Assembly: GCA_016871315.1 (NCBI GenBank)
Contig: VFZE01000024.1
Location: forward strand, 1-64,000
Source: Acidimicrobiia bacterium
GTDB taxonomy: Bacteria > Acidobacteriota > Terriglobia > Bryobacterales > Bryobacteraceae
DNA length: 64,000 nucleotides
Direction of reading: 5' to 3'
Shown here: positions 16,349-24,974 of the stretch, in pieces
Layout: the number at the start of each line of letters is the position of its first letter
Numbering within the stretch: the stretch's first letter is position 1
Notes under the pieces: model-generated
What the model was told of the DNA's origin: nothing
Database searches by the model: none
What the model saw: only the letters and a program-made list of their open reading frames with translations
Position numbers and translations under genes: made by a program

Positions 16349-18561
16349 TGGGGGCTGCCGAGCCGTATCTCTCCATCGTTGTCGCCACGCGCAACGATAA
16401 TCACGGCGGAAGCCTGACACGGCGCACGCAGATATTCTTGAATTCGCTGGCGGCGCAGTGCAAGCGGCACAGGCTGCGCGCCGAGCTGATCTTCGTCGAG
16501 TGGAACCCGCCGCGGAACCGCCCTCCGTTGGCGGAATCCCTCGAGTGGCCGGAAGACCGCGAGTGGTGCCAGGTACGCATCGTACGCGTGCCCCGTGAGG
16601 TCCATGCCCGCTACGACCATGGCGAGGCTCTGCCGCTATACCAGATGATCGCCAAGAACGCCGGCATCCGGCGGACGCGCGGCCAGTTCATTCTCGCCAC
16701 CAATATCGACATCATCTTTTCCGATGAAGTCATGCAGTTCCTCGCCAGCGGGCAGATGACAAAGGGCAAGATGTACCGCATTGACCGCCTGGATGCCGGC
16801 TCGGAGGTGCCTATCGATGGCTCCGTGGAGCAGCAATTGGCCTACTGCCGCCAGAATCTGCTGCGCGTGAACAGCCGCGAGTCCACCTTCGTGCTCAATC
16901 GCGACGGGCTGCGCGAGCGGTTCGAGCATGACATCATGCCCACCGGCAGCGGTATCTGGTTTGGCGAAGGCTGGTACTTTCCGGAGCACGAGCAGGAACC
17001 ATTCCGCTGGATCGGCGAACAGGGCGAGATCGTCGTGGAAGCCCGCAGTTGCGAGCGTGAACTGCTGCTGGATCTGGCGCCCAGTCCGCCACTGGCAAGC
17101 TGCGGCTGGTGGCTGGAGTTGGCCGGCGAAAACGGGAAAGTGCTGGAACGAGCGCCGTTGGAAGGCCGCTCGATCGTTGTTTTCCGGATTCCCGCCGGTG
17201 AAAACAAGTACCAGCGGTTCTTTCTGCGGCTTGCGGGCATTGATCCGGACCGCACCTCCAAGATGGCGAACGACAGCCGCTTTTTGAGCCTTTCGGTCTT
17301 CCGCTGCGAATGGTTTCCGGGCGGGGAGCTGCCCGCTCCGCGCGACGTAGTTAAGCCCATAGAAACCCGGCCGGCATGGCGCCGGCTTGTGACGAAGCTT
17401 GCCGGGCGGCATGAGCCTGCATGGGAGCAGGCGCTGCAACTTCCGGAAACCGAGCCGTTCCAGGAATTGTATACTCCGGCAAGATTGGCGCGCGTGAGGC
17501 TGACACGGCCGGCATCGGGCCACTTCGGAATCTGGCTGGACGCCAAATGGTACCCGCTGGAAACCTCCATGAACAGCGTCTTCCGCTGGGCTCAGGATGG
17601 GGCTGGTCTGTTGGTGCGCCCGCCGGAGGGCTGGCCGGAGGATTTCCGGCTCCTGATGGCGCCGGCGTTCGGGTTTCCCGAAAACACGATGGAGCTGGAA
17701 ATCCGCGATCAAGCCGGAAAACCCATTGCGCGCCACACCATTCAGCATTCCGGCTGGGTGAAGATACCCGGCACGGGCGCCAGGAAAGTCTCCCTGCATC
17801 TGGTGAGAGAGCCCGAGCCGGTGAAGATGAAGAACGACCGCCGGAAGCTGAGTTTCCGCATGCTCGATTTCGGCTGGGGGGAGACGGGCGAAACATCAAG
17901 CTTGATGGGCAAAATGATGCCTGAGACTCCACGGCCCGGGCTCTTCCTGCTGGGCCGCGGCTGGACCAGGCGCGGCGATCTTTGGGCAGGCGAGCCGGGC
18001 GCGGAGTTGGTGTTGCGGAGATCGGAGGTATCGGCGGAGCTGGTCTTAAATGGAGACCTGGTCGCGACGGGAATCGGTCCGGGGGAGCTGGGAGTGATCC
18101 GGCTGGATAGGGCAACGGAACTGCGTAGCCTGGCATGGGGCCCTCCGCGGATGGACCCGAAGTTCCGCCCGTTCCTCCATCTGCACACCAACGCTTGCGG
18201 TGACTTCACTTTGCTGCACCGCGACCACTGGTTCGACCTGCGCGGTTACGCCGAATTCGACCTATATTCGATGAATCTGGATTCCCTGTTCTGCTGGTGC
18301 GCTTATTTCGCGGGCATCGACGAGGTGTTGCTGCGGGACCCGATGCGCATTTATCACATCGAGCACGACATGGGCTCCGGCTGGACGCCGGAAGGGCAGA
18401 CGAGGCTGTATGGGCGTCTCGCCGCCAGGGGCGTGGGCTGGCTGACATATCCCGAGGTGCTGCAGTTCGCCTTCGCCATGAACCGCGTACGGTCGACAGT
18501 GATTTTCTGTGGTGAGAACTGGGGCTTGGGCACGGATGAATTGGAAGAAGTCATCCCTTAG
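16348..18561 (+). CDS. GT2-like glycosyltransferase split by repeated beta-rich modules
   Basis: A 737-aa protein. Residues 1-200 start like a GT-A glycosyltransferase (LSIVVATRNDNHGGSLTRRTQ) and carry a DXD-like acidic strand (ATNIDIIFSDE, near 117-127). The typical second half of the same fold, containing HTNACGDFTLLHRDHWFDLRG and FDLYSMNLDSLF, appears only at about 611-650. Between them lie about 400 residues with at least three related modules: FGEGWYFPE...FRWIGEQGEIVVEA (about 205), GIWLDAKWYPLE...FRWAQDGAGLLVRP (about 392) and LLGRGWTRRGDLWAGEPGAELVLRR (about 532). These look like beta-sandwich units, so the catalytic domain seems interrupted by an insertion. Donor and acceptor are unknown. 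Confidence 0.7.
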   Translation: MGAAEPYLSIVVATRNDNHGGSLTRRTQIFLNSLAAQCKRHRLRAELIFVEWNPPRNRPPLAESLEWPEDREWCQVRIVRVPREVHARYDHGEALPLYQMIAKNAGIRRTRGQFILATNIDIIFSDEVMQFLASGQMTKGKMYRIDRLDAGSEVPIDGSVEQQLAYCRQNLLRVNSRESTFVLNRDGLRERFEHDIMPTGSGIWFGEGWYFPEHEQEPFRWIGEQGEIVVEARSCERELLLDLAPSPPLASCGWWLELAGENGKVLERAPLEGRSIVVFRIPAGENKYQRFFLRLAGIDPDRTSKMANDSRFLSLSVFRCEWFPGGELPAPRDVVKPIETRPAWRRLVTKLAGRHEPAWEQALQLPETEPFQELYTPARLARVRLTRPASGHFGIWLDAKWYPLETSMNSVFRWAQDGAGLLVRPPEGWPEDFRLLMAPAFGFPENTMELEIRDQAGKPIARHTIQHSGWVKIPGTGARKVSLHLVREPEPVKMKNDRRKLSFRMLDFGWGETGETSSLMGKMMPETPRPGLFLLGRGWTRRGDLWAGEPGAELVLRRSEVSAELVLNGDLVATGIGPGELGVIRLDRATELRSLAWGPPRMDPKFRPFLHLHTNACGDFTLLHRDHWFDLRGYAEFDLYSMNLDSLFCWCAYFAGIDEVLLRDPMRIYHIEHDMGSGWTPEGQTRLYGRLAARGVGWLTYPEVLQFAFAMNRVRSTVIFCGENWGLGTDELEEVIP

Positions 18562-18787
18562 GCGCGCCAAGCTCTGCTCCGCTTCACCCCTGCGCTGCCG
18601 CTGGTTCCTTCGAAAAACCGGAACGCTATATCTTGCTCATCCGTCACTTGCGTTTTTCACGCTCCTGTTGTGGAGGACCTCCGCCGTGGCGGTTCACAAG
18701 CGCGACACCGAGACGCGGGAACGCAGTTGACTTGGCCGCCGACAACTGCCAGTATTTCCAGGCGACTGCGAGACTTCGAGGTTTGTA
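18562..18787. other. Intergenic stretch, no gene seen
   Basis: This 226-bp gap separates the split glycosyltransferase from the convergent small exported protein. Short open frames exist but none has a plausible start, ribosome-binding site or recognisable protein. I see no terminator with a T-run and no convincing repeat. Confidence 0.5.
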
Positions 18788-19132
18788 CTAATCCTTGTTG
18801 GTATACGGAACTCGCTGAACATCCTCGATCGCGCGCACATGCAGGATCTTCTCGCCCCGTTCGGTCACCATTCGGCCTTTCACCTCGACGTACTCCCCGA
18901 CGAACCGGGCGAAGTTGTCCTTCGAGAAGCCACGCCCACGCAATTCAGCGATCTTCTCCATGTTCTCCGAGTCCGCCAGTACGAACTCCGTAGCTCTCTG
19001 ATCGATGACCCCCCTGTAGGCTCGAACTTCGGCTTTGGCGACCTGCCCCTGTTTCCCTTGCGCGAGAAGGCCAGGGGCCGAAGCCGCGGCGCTCAACATC
19101 AGGACCACAAGCAGTGTCGGCATGGCTGACAT
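18788..19132 (-). CDS. Small exported protein of unknown function, OB-like
   Basis: A 114-aa protein with a signal peptide (PTLLVVLMLSAAASAPGLLAQ). The mature part of about 90 residues has the strand pattern EVRAYRGVIDQRATEFVLAD...YVEVKGRMVTERGEKILHVRAIEDV. This resembles small OB-fold-like exported proteins common in Acidobacteriota. The start may be the ATG at 19132 or at 19123; neither has a strong ribosome-binding site. It is divergent from ccmE. No function can be assigned. Confidence 0.6.
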   Translation of the reverse strand: MSAMPTLLVVLMLSAAASAPGLLAQGKQGQVAKAEVRAYRGVIDQRATEFVLADSENMEKIAELRGRGFSKDNFARFVGEYVEVKGRMVTERGEKILHVRAIEDVQRVPYTNKD

Positions 19133-19262
19133 TTAGATTCTATCGCGGTCGTGATCCCCCGGCGGCAAGAACCGGGAGGCGCGACGGACTGCCCTGGCCC
19201 GCGTGACCAAAGTCACACCCCTCCGCCCTCCCAGGCGCTATACTGCATACAGGAGGCGATTC

Positions 19263-19685
19263 ATGAAACCTTATGTGAAGTTCGGCCTGCTAATCACCGT
19301 CATCCTAGGTACTCTTGCCTGGCTCGCCGCCGGGGGAATCAGCGAAACCAAGACCTACTACAAGACCGTCGCCGAACTGAAGGAAATGGGAGACGACGCG
19401 CACACCAAGCGGCTGCGCGTGGCCGGCGATGTCGCCGAAGGCTCCATCCAGCGCGACGGCCGCCGCGTCAGCTTCGTCCTCAAGCAGGAAGCCCTCACCA
19501 TCCCCGTGATTTACGACAGCATCGAGCCGTTGCCGGACACCTTCCGTGACGGCGCCCAAGCCGTGGCCGACGGCAAGATCGGCGCCGACGGTGTTTTCCA
19601 CGCCTCCAAGATCCAGGCCAAGTGCGCCTCAAAATACGAAGCCAAGCCTGGCGAAGTGAACAAGCAGGTCACCAAAACTACCTAG
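19263..19685 (+). CDS. ccmE: Cytochrome c maturation heme chaperone CcmE, Cys-type
   Basis: A 140-aa membrane-anchored heme chaperone, started at the ATG at 19263 with an AGGAGG ribosome-binding site seven bases upstream. One N-terminal membrane helix is followed by the CcmE OB-fold (KRLRVAGDVAEGSIQRDG, then SFVLKQ and DGVFHASKIQAK). In the common type, heme is bound covalently through the His of HxxxY. Here the site is C121-A-S-K-Y125, so it is the CxxxY (Cys-type) variant known from some archaea, Desulfovibrio and other lineages. It takes heme from CcmABCD and passes it to CcmF/H. It heads the ccm operon. Confidence 0.9.
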   Translation: MKPYVKFGLLITVILGTLAWLAAGGISETKTYYKTVAELKEMGDDAHTKRLRVAGDVAEGSIQRDGRRVSFVLKQEALTIPVIYDSIEPLPDTFRDGAQAVADGKIGADGVFHASKIQAKCASKYEAKPGEVNKQVTKTT

Positions 19686-19736
19686 CAGAGGGGCGGCCCG
19701 CCCGCTGAACCCAGGAACGCATAAAATAGGACCACG

Positions 19737-21752
19737 ATGGAAAATATAGGCGCGCTAGCCCTCATACTCTCCTTCTGTCTTGCCGTCTACAGCGTGCTTG
19801 CCTCACTCATCGGCAAGTGGAAGAAGAAGACCTACCTCGTCGTCAGCGCCGAACGCGCCGTCTACGCCGTCTGGGCGCTGGTCACCTTCGCCAGCGGTCT
19901 GCTGGTCCACGCGCTGCTCACAGGCGGCTTCCAGCTTTCCTACGTCTGGTCGGTTTCCAACAAGGCGATGCCGACGGTCTACAAATTCGCCGCCTGGTGG
20001 GGCGGGCAGGAGGGTTCACTGCTGCTGTGGTCGTGGATCCTGGCCTCATACGCCGCCATCGTCGTCTATCAGAACCGCCGCAAATTCCGCGACATGATGC
20101 CATACGTGACCGCCACGCTGATGGTCACCATGTCTTTCTTCCTGTGCCTCATCACCTTCCCGCTCCACCCGTTTGAAGTCTTCGCCGTCGGCAAGGAGAT
20201 CACGACCATCCCCGACGGCCGTGGGCTGAACCCGCTGCTTCAATACTGGACCATGGCGATTCATCCGCCGATGCTCTACCTAGGCTACGTCGGATTCATC
20301 GTGCCGTTCGCCTTTGCGATGGGTTCGCTGATCACGCGGCAGCCCGGTGATGCCTGGATCCATACGACACGCCGCTGGACGCTGGTCACCTGGCTCTTTC
20401 AAACCTGCGGTGTGCTCTTGGGAGCTGGCTGGGCCTACGCGGTCCTCGGTTGGGGCGGCTACTGGGGCTGGGACCCTGTCGAGAACGCTTCGCTGCTGCC
20501 CTGGATCACCGCTACCGCTTTTCTGCATTCGGTGATGATGCAGGAAAAGAAGGGCATGATGAAGGTCTGGAATATGGTGCTGGTCAGCGCCACCTTTTTC
20601 CTCTGCATCTTCGGCACTATGCTCACGCGCTCCGGCATCGTCAGCTCCGTCCATGCTTTCGCCCAATCTCCCATCGGCAAGTACTTTTCCATCTTTCTCG
20701 CGGTGCACATCGCCGCCGTCGTCTACCTGATTCTCGACCGCCTCGATTACCTGAAATCGGAATCGCAACTGGAAAGCGTCATCTCGCGCGAGTCGAGCTT
20801 CCTGTTCAACAACCTCATCCTGCTGGCCAGCTGCTTCTCCATCCTCTGGGGCACTATGTTCCCGGTGATCTCGGAATGGATCACCGGTGAAAAGATCAGC
20901 GTCGATGCGCCGTTCTTCAACCGTGTGAATATTCCGATCGGGCTGTTCCTGCTGCTGCTCACCGGTGTCGGCCCGCTGATCGCCTGGCGGCGCTCGTCCC
21001 TCGAGAGTCTGAAGAAAGCCTTCCTGTGGCCCACAATTGGCATGTTCGTCACGATGGGCGCGCTCGTGGCGCTGGGCGTCACGCACCTTTACGCGCTGAT
21101 GTCGTTCGGGCTGTGCCTCTTCGTGCTATGGACCATCTTCAGCGAATTCTACAAAGGTTCCTCTGCCATCTCCGCCAAATCAGGAATCAACCTTGCCGCC
21201 GCGATGGTCGAGCTTACCCACCGCAACACGCGCCGCTACGGCGGTTACATCGTGCATCTGGGCATCGTCGCCATCTTCATCGGCTTCACCGGCGCCGCTT
21301 TTAATCAGGACGCTACCGTCGAGGCGAAGATGGGCGACAGCTTTAAGCTGGGCGCCTACCAGATGAAGGTCAGCGAAATCAAGCAGGGCGAAAACGAGAA
21401 CTATTCCTGGGGTCACGCCGTCGTCAATCTGGCGAAAGGCGGCGCCGATCTTGGCGTCCTTACGCCCGAGCAGCGGCTCTATAAGGCAGACCGTCAGCCC
21501 TCCTCTGTGGTTTCCATCCGCCGCCGGCTCAACGAAGATGTCTACCTCAACTTCGCCGGCATGACGGCCGACAACTCAAAAGCCGTCATCCAGGCTTACA
21601 TTTTTCCGCTGGTCAGCTGGATCTGGGTCGGCTTTGCTGTCGTCATCGTCGGCACCCTGATCTGCCTGGTGCCCAGCAAGATCCGTTATCAGTTCGCCAG
21701 AACCAAAGTGCTGGGAGTGGTGGCCAAAGATGCCAAAGTCCGCAAAGCGTAG
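19737..21752 (+). CDS. ccmF: Cytochrome c maturation heme lyase subunit CcmF
   Basis: A 671-aa polytopic membrane protein of the heme-handling family. The WWD-type tryptophan-rich motif is at residues 238-250 (GWGGYWGWDPVEN). Conserved histidines lie in AIHPPML (about 176) and FLHSV, matching expected heme-ligand positions. The C-terminal part has a periplasmic beta domain before the last membrane helix, as in CcmF. With CcmH it attaches heme to apocytochrome CxxCH motifs on the outer face of the inner membrane. It starts 51 bp after ccmE, and its end overlaps ccmH by 23 bp. Its length is normal for the family. Confidence 0.92.
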   Translation: MENIGALALILSFCLAVYSVLASLIGKWKKKTYLVVSAERAVYAVWALVTFASGLLVHALLTGGFQLSYVWSVSNKAMPTVYKFAAWWGGQEGSLLLWSWILASYAAIVVYQNRRKFRDMMPYVTATLMVTMSFFLCLITFPLHPFEVFAVGKEITTIPDGRGLNPLLQYWTMAIHPPMLYLGYVGFIVPFAFAMGSLITRQPGDAWIHTTRRWTLVTWLFQTCGVLLGAGWAYAVLGWGGYWGWDPVENASLLPWITATAFLHSVMMQEKKGMMKVWNMVLVSATFFLCIFGTMLTRSGIVSSVHAFAQSPIGKYFSIFLAVHIAAVVYLILDRLDYLKSESQLESVISRESSFLFNNLILLASCFSILWGTMFPVISEWITGEKISVDAPFFNRVNIPIGLFLLLLTGVGPLIAWRRSSLESLKKAFLWPTIGMFVTMGALVALGVTHLYALMSFGLCLFVLWTIFSEFYKGSSAISAKSGINLAAAMVELTHRNTRRYGGYIVHLGIVAIFIGFTGAAFNQDATVEAKMGDSFKLGAYQMKVSEIKQGENENYSWGHAVVNLAKGGADLGVLTPEQRLYKADRQPSSVVSIRRRLNEDVYLNFAGMTADNSKAVIQAYIFPLVSWIWVGFAVVIVGTLICLVPSKIRYQFARTKVLGVVAKDAKVRKA

Positions 21753-22209
21753 CCGCATCCTCGCCGCCATCCTCCTGCTGGCCGGGCTTTCCGTGGCCCA
21801 GGTCTCCTCCGAGTTCGTCACCGACGATATTCGCCGCGTCGGCTCGCGCCTGGCCTGCCTCTGCGGCTCCTGCAAGAACTCGGTGGGCGACTGCGCGATG
21901 CTCGCCTGTGGCTACTCTTCTCCTGCGCGGCAGAAGATCGCCGCCATGCAGACGCAGAATATTTCCGATGACGCCATCGTCGAGGATTTCGTGAAGCGCG
22001 AAGGCATCCGCGCGCTGGTCACGCCGCCCGCGGAAGGCTTCAACCTGATGGCGTGGCTGATGCCGCCGCTGATGATCGCCTTTGGGCTTGCCATCATCTG
22101 GTGGTTTATCCAACGCATGCGCAAGCCCGCCGCCGTCCCTGAAATAGACCCGAAACTCCTGGAACGCTACAAAGACTCCATAGAAAAGGACCTGGCTAAA
22201 CTCGACTGA
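21730..22209 (+). CDS. ccmH: CcmH-like thiol-redox protein with an atypical cysteine motif
   Basis: A 159-aa protein with a signal peptide, a short cysteine domain, a PPAEGFNLMAWLMPPLMI membrane helix and a cytosolic tail: the CcmH order. Family members normally carry LRCxxC, which handles apocytochrome cysteines. Here the motif is LACLCGSC with Cys at 43, 45 and 48 and more at 55 and 60, giving five cysteines within 18 residues. The start at 21730 lies inside the end of ccmF (23-bp overlap), implying coupled translation, and the stop overlaps the next gene (TGATG). The extra cysteines could bind metal or change the disulfide chemistry; that is inference. Confidence 0.82.
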   Translation: MPKSAKRSRILAAILLLAGLSVAQVSSEFVTDDIRRVGSRLACLCGSCKNSVGDCAMLACGYSSPARQKIAAMQTQNISDDAIVEDFVKREGIRALVTPPAEGFNLMAWLMPPLMIAFGLAIIWWFIQRMRKPAAVPEIDPKLLERYKDSIEKDLAKLD

Positions 22210-22607
22210 TGCTGCTCGCCGGCGCTCTCCTCCTCCTGTTCGCGGTCCTCTTTTTTGTTTTCTGGCTTGGCCCCAAAGACCTGCCAGAGCCGGAGCCGGA
22301 ATCGCCCACCGCGCATCTGGAAGAACGCAAGGCCCGCATCTACGAAGGTCTACGCGACCTGCAATTCGAATTCCGTCTCGGCAAACTCTCCGATGAGGAC
22401 TACCAGCGCACTAAACTGGGCCTGCAGACCGAGCTCGCCGGAGTGCTCGCACAAATCGACAAGCTCACACCGAGACAGGCGCAGCCCAAGCCGGAAGAGC
22501 TCCCCAAGCCCGACCCCAACCAATGCCCCCACTGCAACGCCCGTTTCCCGCAACCGTTGAAGTTCTGCGGCGAATGCGGCAAACCGATGGCCGAGGCCGC
22601 ATCATGA
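22209..22607 (+). CDS. CcmI-like small membrane protein with C-terminal zinc ribbon
   Basis: A 132-aa protein. One N-terminal membrane helix (ALLLLFAVLFFVFWLG) is followed by a helical segment, EERKARIYEGLRDLQFEFRLGKLSDEDYQ, typical of CcmI/CycH N-terminal regions. A proline-rich linker ends in a zinc ribbon with CPHC (106-109) and CGEC (120-123). It sits between ccmH and the next gene with 1-bp and 4-bp overlaps, so it is part of the ccm operon. CcmI normally helps present apocytochrome, and a similar assembly role is inferred. A zinc ribbon is not part of classical CcmI. Confidence 0.75.
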   Translation: MLLAGALLLLFAVLFFVFWLGPKDLPEPEPESPTAHLEERKARIYEGLRDLQFEFRLGKLSDEDYQRTKLGLQTELAGVLAQIDKLTPRQAQPKPEELPKPDPNQCPHCNARFPQPLKFCGECGKPMAEAAS

Positions 22608-23593
22608 ACATCCACGTTCATCCGCGTTTATCAGCGGCCATATTATTGTTCTGCTCCAACGCCGCACTGGCCGCCGTCGACGGCACAGTGATCAACCGCA
22701 CAACAGACAAGCCTCAACAGAACGCCACCGTCACCCTCTACAAGCTCGGCGATGCCGGCATGGATTCGCTCGAGTCGGTCAAGTCGGACGCCGCCGGCCA
22801 GTTCACCATTGATCTTCCCGTGCAGGGCCCGCACCTGATCCAGACCGCGTTTGACGGCGTCACCTACAACCACATGCTGCCGCCCGGCCGCCCCACAACC
22901 GGCCTGACGCTCGAAGTATTCAACGCCTCCTCCCAGCCCGGCGAAGCCAAAGTGGCCACGCACATGATACTGCTCGAGCCGGACGGCTCGACGCTCTCGG
23001 TGAACGAAAGTCTCATCTTCAACAACAACGGCAAGACCGCATTCAACAACCCCGAAGCCGGAACGCTGCACTTCTTCCTTCCCGAAGCCACCGGCGGCAA
23101 GGCGCGCGTGATGTGCTCGGCGCCCGGCGGCATGCCAATTGAGCGCGCGGCCGAAAAGACATCCACAGCCGGCATCTATAAGGTCGATTTCCCGATCAAA
23201 CCCGGCGAGACGCGCTTTGATCTGACCTACTCGCTCCCTCTCGCCGACGGCGGCGCCTTCACTTCCAAGGTGATTCACGATGGCCTCACACGAATCGTGG
23301 CGCCACAAGGAGTGACGCTGGAAAGCCCGGACCTCACCTCACTGGGCCAGGAGCCGACCACACAGGCCACGATATTTGATCTCAAGAACAAGAACTTCAC
23401 CATCGCTGTGCAAGGCTCCGGGGCGCTCCGCGGCCAGGAACAGGCCGGTAACGAGGAAGAGGACAGCGGCCAGGGCGTACAGCGCGTGCGTCCGTTTCTT
23501 TATTCGCGCTTCTATCCCATCCTCGGCCTGACCTTCCTCATTCTGCTGCTCGGCTTTCTGCTTCTCTACCGCAAGCACGCGGGGAGGGCTTGA
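22604..23593 (+). CDS. Exported carboxypeptidase-regulatory-like domain protein with C-terminal anchor
   Basis: A 329-aa protein started at the ATG at 22604, overlapping the upstream stop (ATGA). It has a signal peptide (LSAAILLFCSNAALA). Residues about 25-110 look like a carboxypeptidase regulatory-like (transthyretin-fold) domain (DGTVINRTTDKPQQNATVTLYKL, then DAAGQFTIDLP). A second beta-rich region is followed by one membrane helix near the C-terminus (ILGLTFLILLLGFLLLY) and a short cytosolic tail. It therefore projects outward from the inner membrane. It lies inside the ccm operon directly before ccmA, so a cytochrome-assembly role is plausible but unproven. Confidence 0.7.
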   Translation: MNIHVHPRLSAAILLFCSNAALAAVDGTVINRTTDKPQQNATVTLYKLGDAGMDSLESVKSDAAGQFTIDLPVQGPHLIQTAFDGVTYNHMLPPGRPTTGLTLEVFNASSQPGEAKVATHMILLEPDGSTLSVNESLIFNNNGKTAFNNPEAGTLHFFLPEATGGKARVMCSAPGGMPIERAAEKTSTAGIYKVDFPIKPGETRFDLTYSLPLADGGAFTSKVIHDGLTRIVAPQGVTLESPDLTSLGQEPTTQATIFDLKNKNFTIAVQGSGALRGQEQAGNEEEDSGQGVQRVRPFLYSRFYPILGLTFLILLLGFLLLYRKHAGRA

Positions 23594-24295
23594 GTGCAGG
23601 CCGTCACGGTCGGCCGCCTCTGGAAGTACTTCGGCGACTACGCTGCGCTCCGCGATGTGGATTTCACCATCGCGCCGGGTTCCTGCACCGCGCTGCTGGG
23701 ACGCAACGGAGCAGGCAAGACCACGCTGCTGCGAATCCTCGCCGGGCTGTCGGTTCCTTCCAAAGGAGAAGTGACGCTGCATGGCAAGCCGCCGCGTGAC
23801 GGGGATGCACGCCGCCAGATCGGCATCATCGGCCACGGCATCGCGATCTACGATGAGCTTTCGGCAACGGAGAACCTGCTGCTTTTCGCAAGGCTTTACG
23901 CACTCGCCGATCCGCGTGCCGCGGCGCGGCACTGGCTGGAGAAAACCGGCCTCGATCACGTCGCCAACTCGCTGGTGCGCGAGTTCTCGCGCGGCATGCG
24001 CCAGCGGCTGGCCATCGCGCGCGCCTTCCTGCATTCGCCCACGCTGTTGTTGCTGGATGAGCCGTTCACCTCGCTCGACGACCGCGCCATCGCCTTGCTG
24101 CAACAACTGCTGAACGAGGCCATCGCCCAGGGCTCCACCGTCGTCATGTCCACGCATCAGCTGCGCGAGGCGCTGGAGCTGGCCACCGGCGTCGCTCTCC
24201 TGCATCGCGGCAAGCTGGCCCATGCCGGCCCGCGCACGCCGGAGATGCTGGCCGACACTTCCTATCTCTACCGCACCTACGGCGATGCCTCATGA
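23594..24295 (+). CDS. ccmA: Heme exporter ABC ATPase CcmA
   Basis: A 233-aa ABC ATPase started at the GTG at 23594, directly after the upstream stop. Walker A is GRNGAGKT (36-43), the signature is EFSRGMRQRLAIARA (about 131-145) and Walker B is LLLLDEPF. The size and the neighbouring membrane gene identify it as CcmA, whose ATP hydrolysis with CcmB and CcmC releases holo-CcmE. It overlaps ccmB by 4 bp. Confidence 0.88.
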   Translation: MQAVTVGRLWKYFGDYAALRDVDFTIAPGSCTALLGRNGAGKTTLLRILAGLSVPSKGEVTLHGKPPRDGDARRQIGIIGHGIAIYDELSATENLLLFARLYALADPRAAARHWLEKTGLDHVANSLVREFSRGMRQRLAIARAFLHSPTLLLLDEPFTSLDDRAIALLQQLLNEAIAQGSTVVMSTHQLREALELATGVALLHRGKLAHAGPRTPEMLADTSYLYRTYGDAS

Positions 24296-24972
24296 ACTTC
24301 CTCACGCAAACGCTCTCGGTGGCCGCCAAGGACCTGCGCAGCGAGTTCCGCACCAAGGAATCCTTCAACGCCGCCGCCAGCTTCGCCATCGTCATCCTGC
24401 TGCTGTTCAGCTTCGCCGTCGATCCCACCTCCGACCAGATCCGCGAAATGTCCGGCGGCCTGCTCTGGATCGTCTACTCGTTCTCGGCGGCGCTCATCCT
24501 CAACCGCAGCTTCGCGCGCGAGCTGCCCAATGATTGCCTGGACGCGCTCATCGCCTCGCCCGTCTCCGGCGCCGCTCTGTTTCTCGGCAAGGCGCTGGCC
24601 AGCTTCGTTCTCATTCTGCTGATCGAGGCGCTGTGCCTGCCTGTCTTCGGCATCTTTTATGACCTCAACTGGGCCACGCAGCCCGCGTGGCTGGCGCTGG
24701 TGGTGCTGCTGGCCACCTGGGGCATGACCGTCATCGGGACGATGTTCAGCGCGCTCACCGTCAACCTGCGGCTGCGTGAGATCATGCTGCCGATGCTGGT
24801 TTACCCGATGCTGATCCCCACGCTGATGGCCGCCATGCAACTCACCACGCTCTTGATCGCCGGCCAGGCCATCGCCGGAGACGACTTCGTTTGGCTGAGA
24901 CTGCTGATCGGGGTTGATATAATTTTTACCGCTCTCGCCGTGGCGCTGATTGAAGTCGTGCTCGTAGGTTAA
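24292..24972 (+). CDS. ccmB: Heme exporter membrane subunit CcmB
   Basis: A 226-aa protein with about six membrane helices. The family pattern KDLRSEFRTKESFNA is at the N-terminus, with FARELPNDCLDALIASPVSG before the third helix. CcmB partners CcmA in the inner membrane during heme delivery to CcmE. It starts inside the end of ccmA (ATGA) and is followed 2 bp later by ccmC. Its length is typical. Confidence 0.88.
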   Translation: MNFLTQTLSVAAKDLRSEFRTKESFNAAASFAIVILLLFSFAVDPTSDQIREMSGGLLWIVYSFSAALILNRSFARELPNDCLDALIASPVSGAALFLGKALASFVLILLIEALCLPVFGIFYDLNWATQPAWLALVVLLATWGMTVIGTMFSALTVNLRLREIMLPMLVYPMLIPTLMAAMQLTTLLIAGQAIAGDDFVWLRLLIGVDIIFTALAVALIEVVLVG

Positions 24973-24974
24973 CC

